NCBI RefSeq assembly: GCF_002099195.1
Contig: NZ_NBYX01000025.1
Span: forward strand, 24,580 to 88,579
Direction of reading: 5' to 3'
DNA length: 64,000 nucleotides
From: Burkholderia puraquae
GTDB taxonomy: Bacteria; Pseudomonadota; Gammaproteobacteria; Burkholderiales; Burkholderiaceae
The notes beneath the pieces are model-generated. The model worked only from the letters and a program-made list of their open reading frames with translations, had not been told where the DNA came from and made no database searches. The position numbers and the translations under genes are program-made. Shown here piece after piece: positions 39,959-49,394 of this stretch. Position 1 is the stretch's first letter. Each line of letters opens with the position of its first letter.

Positions 39959-39996
39959 CAAAAGAAAACCGCCGGGCACGCAGTGCACCGGCGGTC
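39959..39996 (-). terminator. terminator after ccsB
   Basis: Minus-strand hairpin CCGCCGG-TGCAC...GTGC-CCGGCGG followed by TTTTCTTTT, 26 nt beyond the ccsB stop. Confidence 0.85.
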
Positions 39997-40022
39997 TCAT
40001 AGTCGGACGAACAGCGGAAATC

Positions 40023-41213
40023 TTACAGCTTGCCGTAGCTGTGCAGCCCGGACAGGAACATATTGACGCCGAGGAACGCGAAGGTCGTCACGAGCAGGCC
40101 CGTGAGCGCCCACCATGCGGCCACCGTGCCGCGCAGGCCCTTCATCAGGCGCATGTGCAGCCACGCCGCGTAGTTGAGCCACACGATCAGTGCCCAGGTT
40201 TCCTTCGGGTCCCAGCTCCAGTAGCCGCCCCATGCCTCGGCCGCCCAAAGCGCGCCAAGGATCGTCGCGATCGTGAAAAACGCGAAACCGACCGCGATCG
40301 ACTTGTACATCACGTCGTCGAGCACCTCGAGCGTCGGCAGGCGATCGGCAAGCACGCCGCGCTGCTTCATCAGGTACGCGACCGACACCATCGCCGACAG
40401 CGCGAAGCTGCCGTAGCCAATGAAGTTCGCCGGCACGTGGATCTTCATCCACCAGCTCTGCAGCGCCGGCACGAGCGGCTGGATCTGCTGAGCGTCGCGC
40501 GCGACCGAGTACCACATCAGGAAGCCCACCGCCGCACTGATCACCAGCAGCACGAACGCGCCGAGCGAACGCGTGCCGTAGTGCCCCTCGTAATACAGAT
40601 AGAGCAGCGCGGTGATCAGGCTGAACAGCACGAACACTTCATACAGGTTCGAAACGGGGATATGCCCGACGTCCGCACCGATCAGGTAGGACTCGTACCA
40701 GCGCACCATCAGCCCCGTGAAGCCCATCAGCACGGCAACCCACGTGAGCTTCTGGCCGATCGCGGAGCCCGAGTCCGAGCGCGCGAGCAAGCCGATCCAG
40801 TAGAAGATTGTCGCGAGCACGAACAGCGCGCTCATCCACAGGATCGCCGACTGGCTCGACAGGAAGTACTTGAGGAAGAACGCCGAATCGGCGCGCGCAA
40901 GATCGCCCTGGTAGATCTGGATCGACAGCAGCGCCAGCACGGCAATCGACGCCATCATCAGCCGCGCGGGTTTCCAGCGCCAGCCGAGCGCGATGAGCGC
41001 CGGCACGGTGCCGATCATCACCGCCTTGTCGTAGTAATCCATGTGCGCGTTGTAGTGCACGAACGCATAGCCTGCGCCCACCACGAGCGCCAGTGCGAAC
41101 AGCCAGTCGAACAGCGACAGGCGCGCGAAGAACGGACGATCGTCGAACAGCGGCGCCGTAACCGGAGCCTGGGCCGACGCCCGATGGGAAGAGGAAACTT
41201 GCGTGAGATCCAT
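40023..41213 (-). CDS. ccsB: System II cytochrome c biogenesis protein CcsB (CcsA/ResC type)
   Basis: Haem-handling membrane protein of cytochrome c synthetase System II. The 396-residue polytopic protein has the tryptophan-rich haem-binding signature WAAEAWGGYWSWDPKE (about residues 318-333). Conserved His lie in the flanking helices (KIHVPANFIGYG and NYAAWLHMRL). ATG at 41213 (MDLTQVSSSH). It starts 4 nt after the resB stop and forms the synthetase with ResB. Confidence 0.95.
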   Translation of the reverse strand: MDLTQVSSSHRASAQAPVTAPLFDDRPFFARLSLFDWLFALALVVGAGYAFVHYNAHMDYYDKAVMIGTVPALIALGWRWKPARLMMASIAVLALLSIQIYQGDLARADSAFFLKYFLSSQSAILWMSALFVLATIFYWIGLLARSDSGSAIGQKLTWVAVLMGFTGLMVRWYESYLIGADVGHIPVSNLYEVFVLFSLITALLYLYYEGHYGTRSLGAFVLLVISAAVGFLMWYSVARDAQQIQPLVPALQSWWMKIHVPANFIGYGSFALSAMVSVAYLMKQRGVLADRLPTLEVLDDVMYKSIAVGFAFFTIATILGALWAAEAWGGYWSWDPKETWALIVWLNYAAWLHMRLMKGLRGTVAAWWALTGLLVTTFAFLGVNMFLSGLHSYGKL

Positions 41214-41217
41214 GATG

Positions 41218-43434
41218 TTACCGGGTGGAATTCTCGGAATCGGAACCGCCGCCGGCAGGCGGACGGGCCGTCGATGCCGCACCGGCCGGCGCGGCGTCGC
41301 GAGGTGCGGCGTGCAGGGCGGCACCGGCCGCATCGCGCGTCTGCATGAATTCTTTCTCGAAATCGAAGGTCTTGCGGGCCGTGGACATTGCCATCACCAC
41401 ATCGACGCCCGAACCGGCGTCCTTCAGCCAGAACCAGAGGCGCCGCTCGCGCACGTAGAACATCGAGAAGATGCCGGCGACCAGCAGCAGGCTGCCAAGA
41501 TACACCAGATTCTTGCCGGGTGCGCGCGTCAACTGAAATACCGAAGCTTGCACCTGCTTGAATGAGTCAAGCTGCAAATAGACCGGCGATCCATACAAAA
41601 AGCTGTCGGATAGCGCATTGATCGCGTTCTGCACGAAGCGGATCGTGTCGGTGCCCTGCTGGGCCGCCGGCTCGCCTGCACGCTCGCGCGCGATCTGCCA
41701 GACCTCCCACATCGAACCTTCGAGCATCCGCAGCAGCAGGCTCGCGGCCTTCTCCTGCTCTGCCTTGGGCACCGAGCGGTCGATGAACGTTGCCACGGCC
41801 TGGAAACCGCCGATCGGTTGGCCATCGGCGCCGCGGCCGACGCTGTCGTCGCTCGCCGCAAAAAGGGTCAGCACCTTCGACGCACTGTCCTGCAGACGGG
41901 TGCGCAGCGATGCGTCGGTGCCCGGCAGCGAACGCTGCGCGAAGCGCGCGGCGGCTTCGGTGCGCACGGATGGATCCTCGAGCGCTGCGCGCAGGCGCAT
42001 CCATTCGCCGATCGAATCCTGGCTGTCGGCCGGAATCCGCATGTAGCGGAACGGGTCGTTCGGGCTCGCGCGCACCCCGGCGAGGAACACGCGCACGCCG
42101 TTCATGTCGACGGGCAGCATGTAGTTGTTGAATTCGCGCGCCTGCCCGTCCTTGCCGCGGATCTTGTACTGCACGGACGGGCCGATGTTGTGGAGCTGCG
42201 TCGGCTTCGACGTCTTCGCGCCGGAGCCGAGCCGTTCGTCGAACACTTCCTTCAGCGAGCTCGTCGTCGCCACCCCGCGCACGTCCGGCTTGCCGTTCGC
42301 GTCGGCCATGTTCTCGACGTTGATCGCGCGGAAATCGGAGAACTCGACCGTGTCGCCGTCGGCGCCCGGCATCTGCAGCGGCGCCGAACTGCCGATCGTG
42401 CCCTGCACGGGGAAGGTCTTCGCGTTGCCGCCCGTCATCGGGTAGGCCGTCATCTGCATCTGCGAGCCGCCGTCCTGGAAGCTCGACTGGTAGATCGACA
42501 CGCCCTTGTACGTGAACGGCTTGTTGACCTCGACGCGCGCCGGAATCTTCTGGCCGGTCTCGCGATCGATCACGACGATGTCGCTCGCGAACAGCTTCGG
42601 CATCCCCGTCGTGTAGTAGTCGACGATGAACTTGTTGAGCTGGATCGAGAACGGCAGGTCCTGGATCAGCGAGCCGCTCGGCTGGTTCAGGATCGCGGTC
42701 GACACGAACTGGCCCTCGGGCACCCACGCGTAGCCGCGGAACGTCGGGTTCGACGCGGACAGGCGATGGTCGGGCGAGATCTCGCTGATCGTCGCGCTCG
42801 TGTTGACCGGGCTCTTGCCGAACATCCACATCTGGAATTTGATCGGCAGGTTGCTGTCGAGCAGGCCGCCGATACAGATCACGACGATTGCGAGGTGGGC
42901 GGAGATGTAGCCCCACTTGGTCATCGCGCCGCGCTTCGCGGAGATCAGCGTCGCGCCGTCGTTCTCACGCACGACATGCTTGTAGCCGGCCTTGGCGACG
43001 AACGTGGCGAGCGTCGCCGCGACGGTCGCGCGCGTGCCGGAAGCCGTGTACTCGGCCTTGTGGTGGAAGGCCCGCAGGCTGCCTTCGCGAACCTTGTCCT
43101 TCCAGCTCTTCGCGTCGGCGAGCATCTTCGGCGCGTTGCGGATCACGCACAGCGAGATCGACACGACGAGGAAGATCAGGATCAGCATGAACCACCAGGC
43201 GCTGTACACGTTGTACAGGCCAAGCGAGCGGAAGATGTCCGCCCAGAACGGCCCGAACTGGTTCACGTAGTTCGGATACGGATCGTCCTGGGTCAGGACC
43301 GTGCCGATAATGCTCGCGATCGACAGCACCACCAGCAGCGCAATCGCGAAACGCATCGAGCTCAGCAGCTCGACCGCGCGCTTCGACGCACCCTGACCCG
43401 ACTTCGACTGCAACCCCGACGTGGTAACGCTCAT
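41218..43434 (-). CDS. resB: System II cytochrome c biogenesis protein ResB
   Basis: Partner of CcsB that holds reduced apocytochrome in the periplasm for haem ligation. The 738-residue protein has three N-terminal membrane helices (around residues 27-47, 75-95, 175-190), a large periplasmic domain and a last helix near residue 660. LLSSMRFAIALLVVLSIASIIGT near the N-terminus is family-typical. ATG at 43434 is preceded by GGAG; a terminator-like hairpin ends only about 20 nt upstream. Confidence 0.95.
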   Translation of the reverse strand: MSVTTSGLQSKSGQGASKRAVELLSSMRFAIALLVVLSIASIIGTVLTQDDPYPNYVNQFGPFWADIFRSLGLYNVYSAWWFMLILIFLVVSISLCVIRNAPKMLADAKSWKDKVREGSLRAFHHKAEYTASGTRATVAATLATFVAKAGYKHVVRENDGATLISAKRGAMTKWGYISAHLAIVVICIGGLLDSNLPIKFQMWMFGKSPVNTSATISEISPDHRLSASNPTFRGYAWVPEGQFVSTAILNQPSGSLIQDLPFSIQLNKFIVDYYTTGMPKLFASDIVVIDRETGQKIPARVEVNKPFTYKGVSIYQSSFQDGGSQMQMTAYPMTGGNAKTFPVQGTIGSSAPLQMPGADGDTVEFSDFRAINVENMADANGKPDVRGVATTSSLKEVFDERLGSGAKTSKPTQLHNIGPSVQYKIRGKDGQAREFNNYMLPVDMNGVRVFLAGVRASPNDPFRYMRIPADSQDSIGEWMRLRAALEDPSVRTEAAARFAQRSLPGTDASLRTRLQDSASKVLTLFAASDDSVGRGADGQPIGGFQAVATFIDRSVPKAEQEKAASLLLRMLEGSMWEVWQIARERAGEPAAQQGTDTIRFVQNAINALSDSFLYGSPVYLQLDSFKQVQASVFQLTRAPGKNLVYLGSLLLVAGIFSMFYVRERRLWFWLKDAGSGVDVVMAMSTARKTFDFEKEFMQTRDAAGAALHAAPRDAAPAGAASTARPPAGGGSDSENSTR

Positions 43435-43452
43435 TCAAACTCCAACTGACAA

Positions 43453-43494
43453 CAAAAAAGGGCAAGGCGGCCGCAACGGTGCGGCGCCCCACCC
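43453..43494 (-). terminator. terminator/attenuator-like hairpin between cytochrome c4 and resB
   Basis: Minus-strand imperfect GC-rich stem GGGTGGGGCGCCGCA...TGCGGCCGCCTTGCCC followed by six T. It ends 19 nt before the resB start codon. Confidence 0.65.
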
Positions 43495-43556
43495 TTTTCT
43501 TGTTCTGACTCCAGCCGCCCTTCGGGCGACCGGCTATTCCATTCGCGGACGATCGC

Positions 43557-44210
43557 TCAACGCAGGCCCGCGATGTAATCCGCGACGGCCTTGATCTCGT
43601 TGTCCGACAGCCGCGTGGCAATCTGATGCATCGCCTCGTTGTTGTTGCGCGCGCCGGCACCCTGCTGGAACGCGGTCAACTGCGCGACCGTGTAATCGGC
43701 CCATTGCCCCGACAGACGCGGGTACTGGACCGGAATCCCCTGCCCTGTCGGCCCGTGGCAGCTCGCGCAGGCGGGTACGCCCTTCTCCGCGATGCCGCCG
43801 CGATAGATCTTCTGGCCGATCGGCACGGTCGCCGCATCGCGTGCGGTACCAAGCTTCGTCGTCTGCGATCCGTAATACGCGGCGACGTTGCGCATGTCGT
43901 CCGCGCTCAGCGCGCTCGCGAATCCGACCATCACTGCGTTGTTACGCACCGGCCCCTTCGCGCCCGGCTGCGCCTTGAAATCGTTCAACTGCTTGACCAG
44001 ATATTCGGGATGCTGGCCGGCAAGCTTCGGGAAACTGCCCGACGCGCTATTGCCGTCGGCGCCGTGACACGACGCGCAGACCTGCCCGGCAATCGCCTTG
44101 CCGCGGTCGAGATCCGGCTTTGCCGCATCCGCCGCGTTTGCCTCCGCTACGAAACCTACGAACCCTGCTGCAACCTGAAGCACCATCAGAGACTTGCACA
44201 GTCGATTCAT
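43557..44210 (-). CDS. Cytochrome c4-like dihaem protein
   Basis: Periplasmic dihaem electron carrier, often between the bc1 complex and terminal oxidases. The 217-residue precursor has a Sec signal peptide ending ANAAD and two similar cytochrome c domains, each with CASCH (about residues 45-49 and 148-152). Distal Met candidates lie in VMVGFASAL and EAMHQIATRL. Start chosen as ATG at 44210; a GTG at 44216 is possible. It stands upstream of resB-ccsB, the machinery that would attach its haems. Confidence 0.93.
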   Translation of the reverse strand: MNRLCKSLMVLQVAAGFVGFVAEANAADAAKPDLDRGKAIAGQVCASCHGADGNSASGSFPKLAGQHPEYLVKQLNDFKAQPGAKGPVRNNAVMVGFASALSADDMRNVAAYYGSQTTKLGTARDAATVPIGQKIYRGGIAEKGVPACASCHGPTGQGIPVQYPRLSGQWADYTVAQLTAFQQGAGARNNNEAMHQIATRLSDNEIKAVADYIAGLR

Positions 44211-44424
44211 TCGCACACCCTGTTTCGTCTTGTGGGAATTTGAGGTTCTGCAAAAAACGACGGCGTTCAGTCTACCGCAGAAGCCACATAAAAGCGCGCG
44301 GCAGGCGCCCGGTGGCCTTCGGCAAAACCGCCGTATTGTACAATATCGTGTTGAAAGCTCCGGCGCCTATCGGGGCTACCCCGCCTCCACCAAGCGGCTC
44401 GCGCCGCCCGTCCTTCCGGTTCCC

Positions 44425-45084
44425 ATGGCCTTTCTGCTCCATCAAGCCCGCTTCTACACGACCGTCAACCATCTGCGCGACCTGCCGCCGACGGTCCAGC
44501 CGGAAATCGCGTTCGCGGGCCGCTCGAATGCCGGCAAGTCGACGGCGATCAACGTGCTGTGCAACCAGAAGCGGCTCGCCTTCGCGTCGAAGACGCCCGG
44601 CCGCACGCAGCATATCAACTACTTCTCCGTCGGCCCGGCCGCCGAGCCCGTCGCGAATCTCGTCGACCTGCCCGGCTACGGCTACGCGGAAGTGCCCGGT
44701 GCCGCCAAGGCGCACTGGGAAATGCTGCTGTCGTCCTACCTTGCGACCCGCTCGCAGCTTTGCGGCCTGATCCTGATGATGGATTCGCGCCGTCCGCTGA
44801 CCGACCTCGACCGCCGCATGATCGAGTGGTTCGTGCCGACCGGCAAGCCGATCCACACGCTGCTGACGAAGTGCGACAAATTGACGCGGCAGGAAAGCAT
44901 CAACGCGCTGCGGACCACGCAAAAGGGGCTCGATGCGTATCGTGACCAGGGTGTCCAGGGCAAACTGACGGTCCAGTTGTTCTCGGCGCTGAAGCGTACG
45001 GGGCTCGACGAGGCACACGAGTTGATCGAGAGCTGGGTGCGGCCGTCCGCCGCCGACGAAAAAAGCGAGCCTGTAGCACAATGA
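44425..45084 (+). CDS. engB: Ribosome biogenesis GTP-binding protein EngB (YsxC/YihA)
   Basis: Essential TrmE-Era-EngA-YihA-type GTPase needed for 50S assembly. 219 residues with G1 GRSNAGKST (about residues 32-40), G2 region KTPGRTQHINYF, G3 DLPGYGY, G4 TKCDK and G5 SALK. ATG at 44425 gives the usual N-terminus (MAFLLHQARFYTT). Divergent from the cytochrome c4 gene. Confidence 0.96.
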   Translation: MAFLLHQARFYTTVNHLRDLPPTVQPEIAFAGRSNAGKSTAINVLCNQKRLAFASKTPGRTQHINYFSVGPAAEPVANLVDLPGYGYAEVPGAAKAHWEMLLSSYLATRSQLCGLILMMDSRRPLTDLDRRMIEWFVPTGKPIHTLLTKCDKLTRQESINALRTTQKGLDAYRDQGVQGKLTVQLFSALKRTGLDEAHELIESWVRPSAADEKSEPVAQ

Positions 45085-45150
45085 TCGGGCAGCGCGCGGC
45101 CGGGCTCGGCGGCGCGCACCTGACGGCGCCTGCGGATTCGGCCGGCTCAT

Positions 45151-45255
45151 AAAAAAACCCGCCGTTGAACGGCGGGTCAAACAGCCTAATCGAAAAACGA
45201 CAGGCACCCGCTCAGGGAGGAGAAGCGGGGAGCTGCACGCGACGCGTGCCGCTCG
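45151..45255 (-). ncRNA. putative multi-hairpin small RNA antisense to the engB-hemB gap
   Basis: In a gap between two plus-strand genes, the minus strand shows a complete small transcription unit. A TATGAT -10 (45267-45262) is followed by a 5' hairpin GCACGC-GTC-GCGTGC (45249-45235). A second hairpin CCCGCT...AGCGGG (45229-45207) has an 11-nt loop containing CTCCTCCC, complementary to Shine-Dalgarno sequences. Last comes a strong terminator CCCGCCGTT...AACGGCGGG with seven T (45176-45151). No ORF with a ribosome-binding site is seen. The terminator points the wrong way to serve engB. Resembles the double-hairpin, CU-loop sRNAs reported in Burkholderia. Confidence 0.6.
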
Positions 45256-45261
45256 ATCGCT

Positions 45262-45267
45262 ATCATA
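45262..45267 (-). promoter_or_regulatory. predicted -10 of the putative sRNA
   Basis: Minus-strand GTATATGATA holds TATGAT. GGTCAT 17 nt upstream (45290-45285) is a poor -35. The predicted start lies near 45257-45253, just before the first hairpin. Confidence 0.4.
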
Positions 45268-45337
45268 TACCAACGCTCCCGAAAATGACCTAAGGGTTCC
45301 GTAAGGTCCTTACTGCCCTGATTTCTACCCAATCGCC

Positions 45338-46336
<999 letters not shown>

Positions 46337-46355
46337 TTGCCCGCCGGCAGGCGGA

Positions 46356-46398
46356 AAGAAAAACGGCGGGACACTTCGGTGTCTCGCCGTTTTTTGTT
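46356..46398. terminator. bidirectional terminator between hemB and dsbD
   Basis: AAAACGGCGGGACAC-TTCG-GTGTCTCGCCGTTTT-type hairpin with a TTCG loop and T-runs on both strands, between converging hemB and dsbD. Confidence 0.92.
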
Positions 46399-46491
46399 TG
46401 CCGTCGATCGGGGCCGCCTGCCCTTGTCGATCGTCAGCTCATGCCGCGCAAGCGCGCCGGTTCGCCACCGGCACATACCCGACAGGCTTGG

Positions 46492-48339
46492 TCATACCGT
46501 CGGGACCGCAGCCCGGTCGAGGCTGCGCAGGAACGTCTCGGCCGCCTGATAGCCGACCACGCGCCCGATCTCGTTGCCGTTGCGATCGAAGAAAATGATG
46601 CCCGGCGGCCCGAACAGGTTGAAGCGCTTCAGCAGCGCCTGGTCGTCCGGGTTGTTCGCGGTGACGTCCGCGCGCACGAGGTGAAGCTGCGCAAGCCGTG
46701 CCTGCACGCGCGCATCGGTAAACGTCAGATGCTCCATCTCCTTGCAGCTCACACACCAGTCGGCATAGAAGTCGAGCATCACGGGCTGGCCCGACGTCTT
46801 CAGCAGCGCGTCGAGCTCGCCGCTCGAGCGCACCGATGCGAACGCAGGCCCGTCCTGCACAGCGGCCGCACCTGCCGCTGCAGCGCCGCCTGACGCAACC
46901 GTGCGTGCCGCCAGCACCGCCAGCGGCTTGACCGGATCGGTCGATCCCGCGGCCAGGCCGACCAGCAGCGTTGCCGCCCAGATCGCGAGCGCGGCGCCCA
47001 CGCCACGGCCGAGGCGACGCCAGATAGACGTGGCGCCGGCATTCGGCGTGAACAGCCCGAGCGCCGCAGCCGCGATGAGTAGCCACAACGCAGCGAGCAC
47101 CATCTTCAGGCCACCGGCAAGCACCGGCCACACGATCCATAGCGCGGCCGCCAGCAGCACGATGCCGAAGAACACCTTCACGCCATCCATCCATGCGCCG
47201 GCGCGCGGCAGCACCGTCCCGGCACCGACGCCGACGACCAGCAGCGGCACGCCAAGCCCCAGCCCCATCGCGAACAGCGCGGCACCGCCGAGCAGCGCAT
47301 TGCCCGTGTGCGCGATGAAGGCGAGCACCGCGAACAGCGGCGCCGTCATGCATGCGCCGACAACCAGCGCGGACAGCGCGCCCATCGCCGCGACCGCGAC
47401 AAAATGGCCGCCCTGGCGCGCGCTCGATGCGCCGGCCGCGCCGTTCTGCCAGCGCGCGGGCAGCGCGATGTCCTTGCCAGAGATCAGCGAGATGGCAAAC
47501 GCGGTCAGCAGCACACCGAACGCGCCGAGCACCCACGGGTTCTGCAGCCACGCGCCGAGACTCTGGCCGACCAGCGCCGCGGCGATGCCGAGCACCGTGT
47601 AGACCAGCGCCATGCCGACCACATAGGTCAGCGACAGCGCGAAGCCGCGCGCATGCGTCGCGCGCGTGCCCTGGCCGATGATGATCGCCGACACGATCGG
47701 GATCATCGGGTACGAACACGGCAGAAGGCTCAGTACGACGCCCGCGACGAAATACAGTGCGACGATCGTGAAGAAACCGTGCCCTTCGAGCAGCGACTGC
47801 GCGAAATCGGCACTCGTGACCTTGTCGAACCAGCTGCCCGCGGCAGCCGTATCGCCGGACGACGACGCGGCGCCCAGCGCAGTGCCGTCGACCTTCACGA
47901 CGTGCTCGGCCGGCGGATAGCAGATGCCCTCGTCCGCGCACCCCTGCGACGTCACCACGAGCTCGAACGGCCCTGACGCCTGCTTGACGGGCACGTGAAC
48001 GACGACTTCGTCACGGTAGGTCTCGACGTTCTTCTGGAACGTCTGGTCAAACTTCACGTGGCCGGCCGGGAATTGCGGATCGCCGAGCGTCGCCTGCCCG
48101 CTCTTCACCGCGAACGCGAACCGCTCGCGGTACAGATAATAGCCGTTGGCGACCTTGAAGCGGACGTCCACCTGCCCCGGCGATTCGCTCGCACTGAACT
48201 TGAACGCAACCGACGGATCGAGGAAATCGTCGGCCGCGCGCGCGACCGACAGGCCGCCCAGCACGAGCATGAACGACAACAGGACTGCGAGGAACCGCAG
48301 CGCGCGCACGCGCACGGGAAGCGCCATACCGTTAAACAT
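46492..48339 (-). CDS. dsbD: Thiol:disulfide interchange protein DsbD
   Basis: Carries electrons from cytoplasmic thioredoxin across the inner membrane to periplasmic DsbC/CcmG-like proteins. The 615-residue protein has a signal peptide, an N-terminal immunoglobulin-like domain with the redox pair in GCADEGICYPP and an eight-helix membrane domain. Its Cys stand in LLPCSYPMIP and VGACMTAP; a C-terminal thioredoxin domain has WCVSC. ATG at 48339 overlaps the cutA stop by 8 nt. Likely supports the cytochrome c maturation genes encoded nearby. Confidence 0.95.
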   Translation of the reverse strand: MFNGMALPVRVRALRFLAVLLSFMLVLGGLSVARAADDFLDPSVAFKFSASESPGQVDVRFKVANGYYLYRERFAFAVKSGQATLGDPQFPAGHVKFDQTFQKNVETYRDEVVVHVPVKQASGPFELVVTSQGCADEGICYPPAEHVVKVDGTALGAASSSGDTAAAGSWFDKVTSADFAQSLLEGHGFFTIVALYFVAGVVLSLLPCSYPMIPIVSAIIIGQGTRATHARGFALSLTYVVGMALVYTVLGIAAALVGQSLGAWLQNPWVLGAFGVLLTAFAISLISGKDIALPARWQNGAAGASSARQGGHFVAVAAMGALSALVVGACMTAPLFAVLAFIAHTGNALLGGAALFAMGLGLGVPLLVVGVGAGTVLPRAGAWMDGVKVFFGIVLLAAALWIVWPVLAGGLKMVLAALWLLIAAAALGLFTPNAGATSIWRRLGRGVGAALAIWAATLLVGLAAGSTDPVKPLAVLAARTVASGGAAAAGAAAVQDGPAFASVRSSGELDALLKTSGQPVMLDFYADWCVSCKEMEHLTFTDARVQARLAQLHLVRADVTANNPDDQALLKRFNLFGPPGIIFFDRNGNEIGRVVGYQAAETFLRSLDRAAVPTV

Positions 48340-48658
48340 GAAATAGACGTTGAGTTTCGCTGGTCACCCACTGACCGTACGCGGCCGATGCCGTCGTCTG
48401 CCACGAGACGATTTCGGGCGTCTCGTAAGGATGATGCGCGAGAATAAATCGCTCCAGTTCGAGCGCCCGCACGGGGCTCGTCTTGAACAGCAACTGGATC
48501 TCGTCGGCCGTTTCGACTTTGCCTTGCCAGTGATAGCGCGACTTGATCGCACCGAGCTCCGACACGCACGCGGCAAGCCGCGCATCGAGCGCGCCGTCGG
48601 AAAGCGCTTTCGCGGTCACGGCATCGGGCACCGTCGTCAGCATCAGCACCACAATCAT
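48332..48658 (-). CDS. cutA: Divalent-cation tolerance protein CutA
   Basis: Small trimeric ferredoxin-like-fold protein, linked to copper tolerance and often next to dsbD. 108 residues with the family motifs VSELGAIKSRYHWQGKVE, LLFKT and HPYETPEIV. ATG at 48658; the open frame runs 53 codons further upstream without similarity. Overlaps dsbD by 8 nt. Confidence 0.95.
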   Translation of the reverse strand: MIVVLMLTTVPDAVTAKALSDGALDARLAACVSELGAIKSRYHWQGKVETADEIQLLFKTSPVRALELERFILAHHPYETPEIVSWQTTASAAYGQWVTSETQRLFHV

Positions 48659-48799
48659 CCGCGCCCTCCTGGCTGGTCTATCGGCTCCTGCCGACGCGGA
48701 TTGCCCACCTGGGGAGCGCGCCGGCTGCCCCGTATCGTAGCGCAGCCTGCGCAACGCTGCCGGCACCGCCCTGCGACAATCGATCGCAGCCGGCACCAG

Positions 48800-48836
48800 A
48801 AAAACAAAAAGGGCCAAGCAATTGCTCGGCCCCTTT
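48800..48836 (-). terminator. terminator at the end of the alpha operon
   Basis: Minus-strand GGGCCGAGCAATTGCTTGGCCC hairpin followed by TTTTTGTTTTT, 24 nt after the rplQ stop. Confidence 0.93.
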
Positions 48837-48860
48837 CAGATCCTGCTGCGTACCGGAAGC

Positions 48861-49256
48861 TTACTCGGCTTCTTGCACGTTTTCCGTTTCATCGACTTCC
48901 GGACGATCGAGCAGTTCGACCAGTGCCATCGGCGCATTGTCGCCCACGCGGAAGCCGAACTTCAGCACGCGCAGGTAGCCGCCCGGACGGTTCGCGAAAC
49001 GCGGACCGAGCACGTCGAACAGCTTCGCCACCGAGTCACGATCGCGCAGGCGGTTGAACGCCAGGCGACGGTTTGCCAGCGACGGCTTCTTGCCGAGCGT
49101 GATCAGCGGCTCGACGACTTTACGGAGTTCCTTCGCCTTCGGCAGCGTCGTCTTGATGACTTCGTGCTCGATCAGCGAGTTGGACATGTTACGGAGCATA
49201 GCCAGACGGTGGCTGCTCGTGCGGTTCAGTTTCCGCAGACCATGACGATGGCGCAT
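48861..49256 (-). CDS. rplQ: 50S ribosomal protein L17
   Basis: Large-subunit protein near the exit-tunnel region. 131 residues, starts MRHRHGLRKLNRTSSHR and contains LRNMSNSLIEHEVIKTTLPKAKELR, both invariant L17 segments. Last gene of the alpha operon. A 138-nt gap with a terminator-like hairpin separates it from rpoA. Confidence 0.98.
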   Translation of the reverse strand: MRHRHGLRKLNRTSSHRLAMLRNMSNSLIEHEVIKTTLPKAKELRKVVEPLITLGKKPSLANRRLAFNRLRDRDSVAKLFDVLGPRFANRPGGYLRVLKFGFRVGDNAPMALVELLDRPEVDETENVQEAE

Positions 49257-49327
49257 TTCAGTTTCCTTGATTCAAAGTTTTGATCCAGCTCTTCTATCGC
49301 ACCTCGAAGGGTGCACGGGCCGGTAAC

Positions 49328-49370
49328 GAAAAAAAGCAAGATGCGGATTTTAAAGGAAAATCCGCATCTT
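49328..49370 (-). terminator. intrinsic terminator-like hairpin between rpoA and rplQ
   Basis: Perfect 14-bp stem AAGATGCGGATTTT / AAAATCCGCATCTT with a 5-nt loop, followed on the minus strand by GCTTTTTTT. By structure a good terminator or partial attenuator inside the alpha operon. Confidence 0.75.
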
Positions 49371-49394
49371 TGCCAACTACAGCTACAACTGGGC

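Noticed and set aside
45301..45337. Short dyad GTAAGG-T-CCTTAC just before hemB as a regulator site
   Set aside because: Only 6-bp arms and no recognisable family consensus; too little to call.
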